This document shows, one piece after another, positions 12,241-24,587 of a stretch of DNA of 64,000 bases. The position numbers and the translations under genes are program-made. The stretch covers positions 25,127,106-25,191,105 of the forward strand of contig JASXTE010000001.1 in the NCBI GenBank assembly GCA_030280995.1. Reading direction: 5' to 3'. The notes below the pieces were generated by a model. The model ran no database searches and had not been told where the DNA came from. It saw only the letters and a list, made by a program, of their open reading frames with translations. The stretch comes from Hemileia vastatrix. Taxonomy: Eukaryota; Basidiomycota; Pucciniomycetes; Pucciniales; Zaghouaniaceae. Numbering within the stretch: position 1 is the first letter of the stretch; each line of letters opens with the position of its first letter.

Positions 12241-13950
12241 CACCTAGTGCCCCTAGGATAGATCTGCTTGACCTGATAAGAATCTACCCTCTTCTTCAAT
12301 ACATTTCCATCAAACTCTTATAAGACATATAAACCACCAGATACTTGTTCTCTAACACTGTATGGTCCATTCCACCTATCTGCAAACATACTCCTCACTG
12401 ACTCTCCAAACTCCTATTATACACCAAGACCATATCTTCAGTTTTCAGAGGTCTTCTGAACCTATAAGCCAACCTCTTATCACAATATCTTACCGACTGA
12501 TTCCAAATATTCATAATTTTTAAATATTCTTTTTCTATAGTTTCTTATTTCTTTTCTAACTGGACCATTCTTGAACATAATAAATCTTTTGAAGTTTTGA
12601 CTGCATCTGGATCTTCTCCAAGATATGATTCAGCCTCTTGATCAACTGGTAAAACTAATTCTGTCAAAAAACTTGTTTGTATGGTCAATATCCTGTTATC
12701 TTTTTAGAAGTAATTCTGTCAGAAAATAAAACTAACGGTAAATGGTGCCTCCACTTTTCAGCACTTGCTCCACACATTTTTACTATTGCATCCTTTATAA
12801 CTTGATTCCCTCTCCCTACCATTCCTTAAGCTTCAGGATAATATGGGTTTGATACCCTAACCTCTAATCTAATTTTTGATATATCCTCTCTAAAATCTCT
12901 ACCAAATTCAGGACCTCCATCAACTGTCACCAACTTCATCACACCATACCTATATACCAAATTTTTCAGTAAAAAATCTTCCACATTCCTGACATTCAAA
13001 TTAATAAGAGGCACTGCCTCTACCCAACCAGATAAATCATCTCTGGCTACAATTATTTATTTATATCTTCCCTCCTTAATATGAGCAGCATCCAAACTAA
13101 CCCTACCAAAAAGAGTGTTTTAACTGGTTACATTTCCAGGTTCCTTTGGCCTTAAATAACTTCTCCTTTGACATTCTTCACATGATTGAACCCATTTTTT
13201 AACAGTCAGTGTCATTTCTGGCCACCAAAATCTATCAGGACTTTGTCTATAGGTTTTACCAACCCCTCTATGCCCAAGATCTTTATGCAGTGATTTCATA
13301 ACCAATTCTTGCCCTTTCTTTTTAGTAATAGCTACTTGAGGATTTGGATACCTCCTCCTCATTAATTTTCTTCCAGAGAGATTAGATGCTGGTTACTTCC
13401 TTATGATAGCCACCCATTCATCATTATCACTTTTATTCAATCTTTCTAGCGTTAATAAGTATTTAACCATTTTATAAATAAATCCTGTCTTTCCTTAGAC
13501 ATCATCTTGAAAATCTATTAATATTATAAATATGGGCACTTCCCTATATCCTAGATCACCTGCACATGAATGAGCCTATAATTTCAATCCTAGACTTTGC
13601 CTTTTAATCATTAAAGATTTTGAATTTTCCAACTTTGAACATTCCAACATTTTTTCAACCACATTTTCTTCTTTTTCCTTTTTACCCTTTTCAGAATCAT
13701 CACCTCCATCTTTGTCCAACCTTCTTTTTACCAAATTTTATAAAACTCCAACATATACACCATTCACAAAATTTTTACTATCCCACACAATTTTAACATC
13801 CTCATCCATATACACAACATCTCCTATCTCTTTTTTGCCAAATTTATCTAAAACATCATCAAACTCCCCAAGCACCTTATTTATCATATTTTTATTATTT
13901 TTCAGTTTATCCTCATGGTGGATTTATTCATCATCACTATCCACAGATAT
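12228..13950 (-). pseudogene. Element B integrase
   Basis: Minus-strand fragments in several frames. At 13362-13120 is the zinc-binding part (LGHRGVGKTYRQ ... CEECQRRSY). At 13014-12826 is part of the catalytic core with VTVDGGPEFG, where the Asp of the DDE triad is kept. The C-terminal part near 12440-12228 has DMVLVYNRSLE and RWNGPYSVREQ, followed by DSYQVKQIYPR at the end. Multiple stops and frameshifts lie between the pieces. It would have integrated the cDNA of B. Confidence 0.75.
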
Positions 13951-13958
13951 TAATCCTG

Positions 13959-14429
13959 CTAGTTTAACCTGATGGGGGGGGGGTAAGGAAAGTATTCAGC
14001 ACCTTTTGTACTGGCCTTGATGGCAGGTATATCTTCATTGAATTCCTCTGAGTCATAATCCTCTTTAGTAGGTGGTCTTCTTGATAAGAAGTCTGGAATA
14101 GTGAATTTCTTTCCAAGCTTGTGAACTAAATCAAAAGAAAAATTCTGAATAAAAGCTACCCATCTGGTCATGGGTGCATTTGGTAGACTAGGGGAATTGA
14201 TCATTTGAATTAAAGACTTAGCATCAACTTGTAATTCAAAGTGTTTTCCACATAAAATATTTTGAAGTTTCTTTAAGATTTTTGCCACACCACAAAGTTC
14301 CAATTTAGGTTGAGAATATCTTGATTCCACCTCAGTAAACACTACAGACTCATAACTGACTGGTTTTATATAACCAGCTTTATCCATTTGAGACAGAACA
14401 GCCCCATAAGCAATCTGACTTGAATCCAC
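13959..14429 (-). pseudogene. Element B RNase H
   Basis: A 156-residue open stretch beginning DSSQIAYGAVLSQ (RNase H first Asp), then VESRYSQPKLELCGVAK (Glu), LQVDAKSLIQM (Asp), and the LGKKFTIPDFLSRRPP tail typical of the end of this domain. A homopolymer run GGGGGGGGG on the plus strand at 13974-13982 lies at the end of the frame and may have shifted it. It removes template RNA during reverse transcription. Confidence 0.78.
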
Positions 14430-14568
14430 TGCTAAATAAATCTGGCCTGCATCTTTCCAAAAATCTAACTTGTGCAGGATAATATCTTCTCCAACTACCT
14501 TCTTCAGCCTAACAAAAGCCTCTTAACCTTCTTAATCCCACTCCTAGTCAACAATCTCAAAGGAGCAG

Positions 14569-15273
14569 TCAATGAAGAAAAGTCCTTGATAAAAATTCTG
14601 ACATAAACACACACACCCCTAAAAACCCTCTGACTTTGGTTGTATTCTTGGGTCTTGGCCAGGACTGAATTTTATTTACCTTCTTCTTTGACAAAATCCT
14701 ATCCTCTCTACATACCACATGATCTATGATTTCCAAATCTGGCACACAACAATAAAATTTGGAACCTGAAATATTTAAACCAGCCTCTTCAATCCTAAAC
14801 AAAATCCTCTCTAAAATAACAGCATATTCCCAGATAAATTTTTGTATCCCTGGATTCTCCTTCAATATTTCATTACTGTAATCTGTTAAAGGTCCTTTTA
14901 TTCCACCATCATAAAAAAGTATACCAGCATATTGTGGAATTTTGTCTTGTAGAATCCGAGCCATCTGAGCTTGATAAACAGCAACTGAATTTGTTTCTCC
15001 TTGAGGTAATCTTGTTAGTTTTAATTGTCCAAGTGGCGTATCAAAAGTTGTGAGAGGCCTAGAGTCTGGATGCAACTCTCTTTCATCATATCCCACCATT
15101 ATATCTCCCAGACCATAACATACTCTCCCTGCAAAAATCTCAATAAACTCCATCACACTAGGTGGTATTCCTGCATCTTTTATCATAAACCTATTCATTT
15201 CTCTTAAATCATGAACTACCCAAAGCTTGCAATTAGGGTTTTTAGTACTGAATGTTGGACTTGAATAACTCAA
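14569..15273 (-). pseudogene. Element B reverse transcriptase
   Basis: The minus frame shows WVVHDLREMNRFMIKDAGIP, DIMVGYDERELHPDSRPLTT and TPLGQLKLTRLPQG, then a site reading FYDGGIKGP where the family has [YF]IDDLPIKGP, so one of the two catalytic aspartates is replaced by glycine. Further on come ENPGIQKFIWEYA and the connection region with WPRPKNTTKVRGFLGVC. The fold is preserved but the active site is dead in this copy. This RT type is clearly different from those of A and D. Confidence 0.85.
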
Positions 15274-15660
15274 TGATGATTGCTTGTATAATCCAGTTCA
15301 AATTCTTTCTCTAATGACTTGGATATAATCTTCTTTTTAAGCATTGAGTATTGGAATAGGCTTCTGTTACCATGGTTCATGGCAAACAACTGGAATATTG
15401 TAGGGATCCTCATAAGAATTCTTTAAAATACCTCTATCATCTTCTACAAATGCAATAGCCTCCTTCCTCTTAACCATTACATCCAACAACAACATTTTTT
15501 CTTCACCTGAAAACCATACTTCAGGTCCAAAATTAAAAACCTCTAATCTCTTGAAAGTGATCCTAGAAGTTTCAGAAAATTCAGGCGGGTTCTTGACAAA
15601 AGGACAGTCATATTGATCTCTTGGTAATTTTGGTCTTCTCAATGGCCGATTTAATTCAGC
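15274..15660 (-). pseudogene. Element B Pol linker before RT
   Basis: At 15642-15367 on the minus strand lies the region that precedes RT in this Ty3 type, with ITFKRLEVFNFGPEVWFSGE and EKMLLLDVMVKRKEAIAFVE, ending NIPVVCHEPW. It joins protease to RT in the polyprotein. A stop at 15367 and frame changes separate it from the RT segment. Confidence 0.7.
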
Positions 15661-16428
15661 CAGAAGAGGTTCATTTATTGGACTAATTTTACTTTATACC
15701 TTTTTATATTTTTGCCACACCAAAATCCACTTTTACTTGAAATACTTTATCCATTATAGTTTTGCCATTATATTATTTGTCATAAAGATTTTCTTCAGCT
15801 TCAAAACAATAATCAGAAACATAGTAGGTTGAAATATAATTTTTATTTTCAATATTTTCATTACCACCCCCTTTTCCTTCTTCCTATTTATCATATAATT
15901 TTCCATCACCTTTTCCCCCGCCATTTTCCACCATAAAATCACCAGTAAATAAAGACGGAACTTTAACCTATTTCTGGAGGAAAGAAGTAGAATCATCACA
16001 AATATTATTTTTTTTGTGATTTAATTATACTAAGATTTTTTTGTTGATTTTGATTAGATAATTGCAGTATATCCTCTTTCTGGAGGACATAAAATAATCC
16101 TTCACAAATATCACCATAATTCACCAAATTACCTTTCCATCTTTTATCCAAAATAATAAGTCCCATTGTTCCCTTTGATCCATTTTTAAATTTTATAGAA
16201 TAATTTGATAAACATATAGAAAAATTTAACACATAATGACATTCCAAAGAAAGATCAACAGAAAATAATTGAGAATCAGGTTGAATTATCTCCAAGTGAG
16301 CTGACCTATTGCAATCCAGGATCTCTTCTTGAGGAGAGATTTTTACATTAGATCAATCAGCCATTACTACCCCAAAAAATTAGGGTTTCATACTTATCTT
16401 TATTAATAAATTCACCAGAAGCTGACCT
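15661..16428. pseudogene. Decayed Pol linker of B
   Basis: About 770 bases between the protease segment and the pre-RT linker. Minus-strand frames at 16295-16005 and 15999-15754 are short and basic, without motifs I can name. By position they are the variable region of the B polyprotein. Confidence 0.45.
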
Positions 16429-16749
16429 TTAAATTTTCCTCTTCTTGGTGAAAATGCAACACTGACACATGGTGGTAAGACCAGGCCTTTTTTTCCAGCC
16501 ATCATCTCCTGGAGGTGCTAAACATAAATGAAGCCTTCTCATATTGTAACCAGTAATCTCTAAGCTAATTCCCATACCACTTTGATAACCCATCCCAGCT
16601 TCAAAGTCCACTAAAAAGGGACCTCTAAGAACTGGTTTTTCAAATCCCCTAGCCACATAAAAGTGCACCCTTCCAACAGATCCAACAATACATAACTTGA
16701 CATGCTCTACAGTACCCATAAGTTTAGTAGCATGCAAACCTATACCTAT
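16429..16749 (-). pseudogene. Element B protease, distal part
   Basis: This minus frame continues the retropepsin-like fold after the MITE: GLHATKLMGTVEHVKLCIVG, then HFYVARGFEKPVLRGPFLVD (the flap and second half of this protease type). The MITE at 16750-17010 separates it from the active-site half at 17011-17200. Confidence 0.7.
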
Positions 16750-17010
16750 CACCACACAATATGGGGGGCTGACTTGCTAGCAAGTCCGCAACCTTGGACC
16801 CAAACTCACCACAGATTAAACACACATTGAGCTATTGATAAAGGAACCATTCAATCAGGGGTGAACACCGCTCAGAAGAACAGTTTTAGGTGGGTGTTCA
16901 AGTAGGGTTCAATATGGGTTCAGAATGAGTTCAGTCTGAATTCTATCTGAGTTCCATCTGAGTTCAGGTGGAGAACTTGCTAGCAAGTCCACCCCCTATA
17001 TTGCGTAGTG
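16750..17010. mobile_element. 261 bp MITE, CACTA-like ends, in B protease
   Basis: Left end CACCACACAATATGGGGGGC and right end CCCCCTATATTGCGTAGTG are inverted repeats of about 36 bases, including an inner palindrome ACTTGCTAGCAAGT near both ends. It is the same family as 18102-18340 (similar interior, e.g. ATTGAGCTATTGA and AAGGAACCAT). The flanks TAT and TCT could be a decayed 3 bp duplication. It has no coding capacity and would need a transposase in trans. Confidence 0.8.
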
Positions 17011-17497
17011 TCTTAAATTACCACCAGTACCAGTTTTTATTGGAAAGCCTATTATAGTTTCTTGCTCTAAATAAATTAAATTATTTTGTGACCCATAATC
17101 AACAAGGGCCTTTACTTCTTTGCCATTTAACATCACCATTAAATAAACTAGAGGAGCAGGAAAATGAGTTTACACCTCCTCTCCAAGCTTTTCAGTGTTT
17201 TCACATATATACCCCACTTCAACAACTGAGACCTGTATCCTTTTTCAGATGCTTCTTTTGCTTCTCTGAAAGGGAAGGACTAATAGTAAATACTTCTTCT
17301 AAAGATAAAGGAATCTGGAGTTGATTCACTCTACCCAAAACCATCTCCATAGCATTTTCTTGACCAGATACTATGGGCCTTTCATACTGAACTTTAGTTT
17401 TAATAACCTTGGCCTTGGGAACCTCTTGAGGACCCAGATTGCCATCTTCACCCCCCATAATAACATCTTCATATAACATAACCCTAGCTCCATCACC
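17011..17497 (-). pseudogene. Element B Gag-Pol junction and protease active site
   Basis: From 17497 downward on the minus strand come MLYEDVIMGGEDGNLGPQE and a linker with VSGQENAMEMVLGRVNQLQI and LSEKQKKHLKK, which is typical of the region before protease in fungal Ty3 polyproteins. After a frame change, VMLNGKEVKALVDYGSQNNL carries the protease motif with Tyr in place of the usual Thr/Ser of D-[TS]-G. The 17497 end is the junction with the LTR of element A. Confidence 0.7.
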
Positions 17498-17502
17498 AGC
17501 TT

Positions 17503-18518
17503 TGTCAAAGGGTCCTGATGGTCTAGAACATTTTAAAAGAGGTCCAACGGCAGTGATAGGTGTATTTTGGGGTTTCAAATTCAAAGTACATATAATTTTT
17601 CTTTATTTTATTTCTCAATTTAAAGAGGTAAATTTTTTTATAAATATAAATATAATTAATGATTAGGATTGCGTGGCAGTAAATACTAAAACAATACATG
17701 ATAGTAACAAATATTTGTTTGTAATAGTAATGTAATAAAATAATAAGTAAGGAAATGAATTATCCAAAACAACCAGAAAAGGATGCCTTATATAGACAAA
17801 GGAGAGACAAAGCATGGAGTTAAAAGCCTATATACAGGAGTATGAGTGAAAAAAAAGAATATTCTAGGAAAATATTTTCAAATAATAAGATTTTTCTAGA
17901 AAGAATGTGTTTAAAATGTGTATTGACTGTATATGTCAGAAATAAATTGATTTATTTAAAAATCACAGTAAGTGTCATTTTTAAATAAGTAATTTGAATT
18001 TTCTGTATATATTTATTTCTATTTTTAATATTAAATGTTATTTCTCTTAACCTGTCATTGAGCACAGTGTTAGAATCAAAATTATAAATATAAAGGACAT
18101 TCACTGCGCAATACGGGGGGCAGACTTGTTAGCAAGTCTGAAACCTTGGACTCGAATTCACCACAGATTGAACAAACATTGAGCTATTGACAAAGGAACC
18201 ATACAATCAGGGATGAACACCACTCAGCAGAACAGGTTTAGGTGGGTCTTCAAGTAGAGTTCAGTATGAGTATAGTATGAGTTCAGTCTGAGTTCAGGTT
18301 GGGGACTTGCTAGCAATTTCACCTCCTATATTGCGTAGTGATTTACTATTATTTTTAATTATTTACTAACTTTACTGTTTTGGAACTAGTTAATTTATTA
18401 AAAGTAAATTTAAAGTAAATATATTATAATTAATAATATATAAGAAATAAAAATGGGTGGCTTCATCCCAGTAAATAATAACTTATTTTACTGGGTAAGT
18501 CTAGAAGCCTGGGTGACA
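17503..18518 (-). repeat. 3' LTR of element A, carrying a MITE
   Basis: 1016 bp including the 239 bp MITE and its duplicated ATT; about 774 bp without. On the minus strand it runs TGTCACCCAGGC ... TTTGACA. The stretch near 18005-18020 is the uninterrupted version of the site where the giant transposon entered the 5' LTR. A TATA-like CTATATAAGG (minus) lies at 17787-17796 and recurs in the other copies. Confidence 0.9.
18102..18340. mobile_element. 239 bp MITE with CACTA-like ends and ATT TSD
   Basis: It begins CACTGCGCAATACGGGGGGC and ends CCTCCTATATTGCGTAGTG, inverted repeats of about 36 bases with an inner TTGCTAGCAA-like palindrome. The direct repeat ATT flanks it (18099-18101 and 18341-18343). 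The partner LTR at 55150-55170 shows the empty site with one ATT. A 3 bp TSD and CACTA/CACTG termini fit a nonautonomous CACTA (EnSpm/CMC) element. Confidence 0.9.
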
Positions 18519-18550
18519 CTGCCTCACTCTAAAAAAACAATAAAAAAATG

Positions 18551-19901
18551 CTATGATTTTTTCTTTTTATATTTCTTTAGCAGATTAGAAAGATTAGATA
18601 TCTTGTTCCCAGGTATCCAAGAAACATATTCAGAAGATTTATTCTTGAATCTCAATAAGTATTCAGTACCTTTTTCAGCAGTAACTATTCTTCAATTTAG
18701 AATCTTATCAATTTCTTCTGTCTCAGTGATTTCATTAGGGGTCTTTTTGGTCTTCCCTCCTTTTGGGAAAAAAATCACTATTGGATGTGTAAGGTTTCAA
18801 AAAAGATATTGAAAAAACATGATGTTTTCTGTCATATGGAGAATACAAAATAACTTCAACTGCATTATCACCAACCATTTTTCTGACAACAAATGGACCT
18901 ACAAATGTGTCTTTTAATTTGATATTACCTTGTAAATTGAAGTGGACTTTAGAAATAAGTACTTCATCACCCTTTTTAAAAGTGTATTATTTATGGGATT
19001 CTTCCCATCTCTTCTTCTCATATTCAAAGTATTTTTCAATACATTTTTGAGCATGACTTCTGCAAAGTTGTTGCATTTGAAGAAAAGATTTTACACCAGG
19101 ATGTAAATCCAATTTAGGTATTTTGTAATTGAGATTTTGGGCAGGAGTATTTTGAACATATCCAAGCCAGAGCTCAAAAGGCTTCCTTTGAGTAACAGAA
19201 TGAAAAGTGCTATTATAAGAAAATTCCAAACCAGGAAGTAAGGTAAACAAATCATGAGTAAATATGTCATTGTCTTTATACTCAAGGCCAAGGTCACAAT
19301 ACCTTCTTATCATGTCCTCCAAGGTCTAAATAATTCTTTTAGCTAATCCATCAGTTTGGGGGTGATGGGCAGTAGAAAGTTTCAGATCACAACCACAAAG
19401 ATCCATCAGAGACATCCAAAATTCAGAAGTAAATTTAGGGTCTTTGTCATAGATTTTGGCTTTATGAAAACCAGCAGTATTAAACATATGAGACCACCAA
19501 AAGAAATCTAATTCTTTAGCGGAAACATCCTTGTGGGTAGGGATAGATTTACACATTTTTGTGAATCTTTTCACAAAAATCCAACAAGAGTTATAACTGT
19601 CTTTCACAGAAATGGGTAATCCTGTTACAAAGTTCATATTTATTATCTTCCATGGTGCATCAGGAGGTTCAATATGTTGCATTAATTGAGCTCTTTTACC
19701 AGTCAATCTTTTTGATGTTTGGAAAGAATCACAGGATTCAACATATAGTATGGTGTCTTCAGACATATTAACCCACCAAGCAGTGTTTTTAATTCTGAAC
19801 ATTGTTTTGTCAAGATCAAAATGTCCAGCCAATATGTCATCATAACAAATTTTCAAGATGATCTCTTTCATAGAAGGAGAAATAACAATAACATTACTCA
19901 A
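18551..19901 (-). pseudogene. Element A integrase with chromodomain
   Basis: The minus frame at 19901-19326 holds the zinc-binding part (AGHFDLDKTM ... ESCDSFQTSKR, with one Cys replaced by Phe) and the catalytic core (MNFVTGLP, IYDKDPKFTSEFW, QTDGLAKRI). The first Asp is Asn here and the Glu region reads AKR, so the active site is damaged. After a stop it continues at 19322-18987 (LGLEYKDNDIFTHDL). The C-terminal chromodomain (TEEIDKILN, RIVTAEKGTEYLLRF, WIPGNKISNLSNLL) ends at a stop at 18551. Confidence 0.82.
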
Positions 19902-19993
19902 CTTCCTTCTATAATATAGATATCCTTCATCATTTGAAAATTTTCTTTTTCCAAAGCCTTCTGGTACTTTGATGGAGGGGTTTTAATTAATGC

Positions 19994-21565
19994 TTATATT
20001 GAAGCATTTTTTGGATCATTTAATATTGTACATAACTTTTTTAATTCAGGGTCCTTATCATATGAATCCCAAATAAGCTGTATTAGCTCTTCCTCCATAT
20101 TAAACACATATATCCCATGAATATGAATAATTTCATCCTCAGGATCATATGCAGGTTTTGAGTCATTATTTGGTAAAGTTACACTTGATAACATATCCAC
20201 ATTTGAGTGAACAATAACAGCCCTATGAATTATTGTCATTCTTCCTCTGTATTCTTGAACAGCTAACTGCCATCTGAACATATTTATGTTAGTTTTTTTC
20301 AAGTTTAAGAGGGATTTAACTGCACTGCAGTCAGTGACAAGTTCAAATTTCTGGTCATCCAGGTAATAATGTAGCTTCTCTAGAGCCCACACTACTGCTA
20401 AACAATTTACTTGGGTGGCATTATATTTCAATTCACTTTTTCTCAAGGTTCTTAAAATATAACAAATTACTACTTCTGATACTTTTTCATTTAACACTTG
20501 TTTCTGATGGAGGGCAGCACCTAGACCAATAAAACTGGCATCAGTGTATAAAACAAATGTTTGAGAAAAGTCAGGTAAAGCAAGAATTGGCGCTGACATA
20601 AAAAAATGCTTCATAGTGTCAAAAGCTCTTTGTCTTTCACTATTCCAGAAAAAAGCAACATCTTTTCTAGTCAATTGGGTAAGGGGTAAGGCTATGACTT
20701 TGTAATTTTTAATATACTGTCTATAGTATCCACACATTCCCAAAAAACTCTGGAGCTCTCTAACTGTGGTAGGAGCCTTCACCTGTTGTATGCCTGCCAC
20801 TTTGTTTTGGTCAACACATATCTGTAACCCTGAGACAACATGACCAAGCACTTTTAAGGAATGAAAAACAAATTTGCATTTCTTCAAAGCAAGTGTCATA
20901 TTTATCTCATCCATCTTATGGAACACTTTACACAGGTGGTTAAGATGGTCTTCAAATGTTTTAGAGAATATAATGATATCATCAATATAAACTATCAGCC
21001 ATCCTTCAATTATTTCTTGATGGAATGTGTTATCCATAAATTTTTGAAAATCTGAAGGGGCATTTATAGGGCCAAATGGCATCCTAACATACTTATAAAT
21101 ACCCATATGAGTAGCAATTGTTGGAAAATTCTGAGAATTCTTCTCGACAGGTACCTGGTGATATCCATTGTTACCATACAAACAGCTGATATATTTAGCA
21201 CCTTGTAGGGTAGCATGTATAGAGCTAATTCTGGGTAAAGGATAGATATCATCAACAGTATAAGTGTTCAATGCTCTATAATCACCACATAACCTAGCTT
21301 TATCTTTATCATAAGAAATTAGGACAGGTGAGATAACACAATATTTAGGTGTTTCAACTACCTTTTAAATAATATTCATTTTTAAAAAGGTAGAGATATT
21401 GTCTTCAATATCGTTTCTCTTTGTGGGAGAAGCAAGATAAGGGTTCTTCTTTAGACTAAGTGGTATTTTGGTTAATGGGCAAGATAATGAAAGCTTCATT
21501 TCTTCTTTTACTAATCCTAATTCATGTGACCCATAAGCTAAGGCCATAGGAAAAGATTTTATCAA
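19994..21565 (-). pseudogene. Element A reverse transcriptase and RNase H
   Basis: A long open stretch of 425 residues (21271-19994) with NTYTVDDIYPLPRISSIHAT, CLYGNNGYHQVPVEK, MPFGPINAPSDFQKFM, and YIDDIIIFSKTF with both catalytic aspartates, then RNase H with LYTDASFIGLGAALHQ and VTDCSAVKSLLN. The upstream part at 21565-21365 holds ELGLVKEEMKLSLSCPLTKI. A stop at 21365 breaks the start of RT. This is the best preserved polymerase in the window. Confidence 0.9.
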
Positions 21566-21599
21566 TTTAATGATGGAATCTTTATCCTCACCAGACAGT

Positions 21600-22455
21600 T
21601 GTTCTCCAAATGAAGCATTGTTAATTTAAGACCCAAGGGCAGGCATTTCTTTTGTAGATCATCTTTTATATTGAACTAAAGAATTACATGAGTTAATTCA
21701 TGGTTTTAATAATTTTCTGTGGGAGGAAATCTTAAATTTTCTCTTCCCATTCATCCCCATTGTGAAGCATTGGTTTGAAGGATCCAATTTTATCCCATAC
21801 TTGGTTATAATATCATTTCCTACAATGAACTAACTGCTTAAGTTATCATGTTTAATGACAACAAAATCACATATAGCTCTTAAAAAACCATGGTTATATT
21901 TGAAAAATACTGTGGCTTTGTATTTACCAATGTGGGACAAAACAGAGCCCTAAGCTCCCCAATTCTTAGAAATGATAGTCATAAGTTTTGATTTATAATA
22001 TTCGTCCACTGAAGCAAGTGCTTTTTTATATACTACACTTCTTCTAGCTCAAGAATCTAAAAAAACCTCAATGTTGGTTGCATTGATCAAGACTGGTGCC
22101 TTGAAAGGGGCAATAACAATTGAGCTGTCCTCAAAGTTTTTTATGATCTTGGAATCCTCTACTATAGATAAATCATTATTCTAAATATCAATATTATTTA
22201 AATAATGAATATCCTCTTCCAGCATTAAAACATCCTGGTGAGATTCATATGAAATATTGCTGCCACAATCACTTGAAGTATCATCCAGTGGTATGTGTCA
22301 TCAGAATTTTCTTCTGTCTGCTCAACAAGATGTATCTTCTTGTCACAAAAATGGCCTTTCTTCCAAGGCTTGCCACATTTAAAGCAAGTATTTGTTGCTT
22401 AATGTTTGGGTGCAACAGGGGTAGAAGGCTTACCAACCCTTTCCAGAGGTTTCTG
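21600..22455 (-). pseudogene. Element A nucleocapsid zinc knuckle and protease
   Basis: On the minus strand near 22400-22300 is a zinc knuckle, CFKCGKPWKKGHFC, followed by a basic and acidic linker. Near 22110-22050 is the protease site reading IEVFLDS, a stop, then ARR, so the DSGA motif has lost its Gly codon to TGA. Further stops follow. Matches to the D segment 5658-6400 support the assignment. Confidence 0.7.
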
Positions 22456-24141
22456 TTAGAAATTGGAGGTTTTCTCCAATGAAGTTCTAGAAATGATTCT
22501 TCTAGAATAATACTTGTTTTTTAAAAGGATCTCATTACAAGTATTAATGAAAGAAGAAGGTTCCTTTGAGAACTCAATCCTAGCAACTATTAAGTCTCTC
22601 AGAGAGATAGGTAATTTATAGAGGATCCTGTCCTTCCATAACTCAAACTCCATATCTGGGTCCATTGCCCTCAAGATTTTCACAAGTTTCATCAGGAATT
22701 CAATAGTTTTTTCAGTAGAAGAACTATATCTGGTTTCTTCATACTGCCTTTTTTGAGTTAATCTAAACTTAAAACCACCAAATTAAGCTTTAATTAATTT
22801 TATCCAATCTTCCCATGAGTAGTCATTTTTATCCAAGAGAACAGATTCATACCACATTAGGGCTACATTGGTAAATAAAGAAATTAATTTTGACACAATT
22901 TCTTTATCTGGGAGTTTGTAAGAATTTTTTAGATTATCAATCCTGAAAATGAACTGCTACCAATCAGAGGAATAGTCACCATCAAATGTTAAATACTGGT
23001 CAAGTTTTGGCCAATTCTTTTAATTTTAAGTAGTCTCCTTATTACAAGCTTGTTTCTGAGTGAGAAGGAGCTGGACCTTCTCAAATTGGGCAGTAATCTC
23101 ATATATCAATCCTTCTGTAGATGATCCAGTTACATCATCAAGTTTTGATGGAAACTCAGTGATATCTTCAGGCATTTCTGACACTAACTTTACTTTAGAT
23201 GAACTAGGAACAGGTACTATTGGGGTATCCTGCACAAAAGGTTCTTTCAAAGAAATGTCAGAAAACTTTTGATCATGTAACAATGAATTCAATTTCTCTT
23301 CAATGGTTGTTAACCAAGTTTTCACTCTTGGAATACTAGATAAACTCTCATTGATGGTTGCAAAAGATAACCGGTTCTTATTTTTTAAAGAAGAATAATG
23401 GTCAACTAATCTCTTTAAGTGCAGCTTATGTCCCTCTAGCTCCTGGAAATAGATAGACACAGTATCTTTTAATTTAGAAAAATAATTCTTGATATTTTTC
23501 CATAAAGCAACTTTATTTTCATGAGTTACTTTGTAATAAAACAAATCATCATAAACTCTCTGTAATTTACTCCTCAATTATTGATAACCCTGTTCAGTTA
23601 ATAAACTATTAAATTTCTGAGTCAATTTCATGTTGTTCATTATATGATTTTGTTTAGCAATAATATCCCTCAAATATTCATCATTAATGTTATCTCCATC
23701 TGGAGTATTTCTCAAAAGGGAAACAGAATAACTTTCCAGATTCTCATAAAACTCAGGATAAATTATCTCATCAATAATAGCCATATCATAATTTATCATT
23801 GAAGTAGCAATCAAAACCAAAGGATTAGATACATTAGAATATTGAGCAATTTGTCAACTACTCTCAGCCTCTACTGGTCTCACAGTCTCATCTCCCCTTC
23901 CAGAATTACCTGAAGGAACTGAATCAGCAACAAGAAATGGTACTTGAGATTCAATAGAGGGGCTTACCATGGTTTGAGCAAGAATTACATATGATTGTTT
24001 TTTCTCTTTCTTCCTCCTTGATAGTGGTGAAGAGGTGTGGGGTTTAACTATTTGGTTCTTGAAGGACCTGCCTGAGTTACTTGTTGCTGTTGTTTTTGAG
24101 ATGGATAATCCCACTGGGTTTTCAGCCAATCCCATTGCCAC
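22456..24141 (-). pseudogene. Element A gag
   Basis: Gag is spread over minus-strand pieces 24141-23854, 23820-23578, 23577-23026 and 22692-22456. The first has basic runs (SRRKKEKK). The middle part is a long coiled-coil region (KLQRVYDDLFYYKVTHENK and following). The end matches the gag core of D (VKILRAMDPDMEFELWKDRI, LPISLRDLIVARIE). Separating stops and frame changes mark it as broken. It forms the particle in intact elements. Confidence 0.7.
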
Positions 24142-24587
24142 TTTGAGACTTCCATCTTTTCTTGTTGCTAGGGGGCCAATCGTGGAAGGGCTCTTGGGGG
24201 AGGAGGAGGTTTCATCTTCTCTTGAAGGAAGGACCCTATTTTTCTTACATTGTCTTCTAGAGAGTCTGTTTTTGACCTCAGATTGAGGTTTTCTGACATC
24301 AACTCCTTGATGTGAGTGGAGATTTTTTGACTTGATGATTCAAGGGCATCTTTTTTATTTTGAAGCCTTTTGGAAGCTCTTCTGGGGGGTTGATTGAAGG
24401 CTTTTGATCCTGAGCAGTTGTCTCCACTAATATCTCCATCTCCTGCATTTCCACATCCTGATTGGTCCAGCAATTGATTTATTTGAGCCAGTTTTGTAGT
24501 TAAAGGAGAACTTACAGAAGAAGCTTCATCATAATCAATTGAATCCAGCTCCTCATCATGGCCAGAAGAAGCACCTTGATCAGTCAT
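24048..24587 (-). pseudogene. Element A ORF0 with VSKWxWDW motif, one stop
   Basis: It starts at ATG 24587 (MTDQGASSGHDEELDSIDYD). A coiled-coil stretch lies around residues 85-125 (ENLNLRSKTDSLEDNVRKIG), then PPPPP, an in-frame TAG at 24168-24170, and KMEVSKWQWDWLKTQWDYPS, ending at 24048. The motif and layout match the D ORF0 at 3863-4270. It overlaps the first part of gag in another frame, as in D. Confidence 0.6.
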
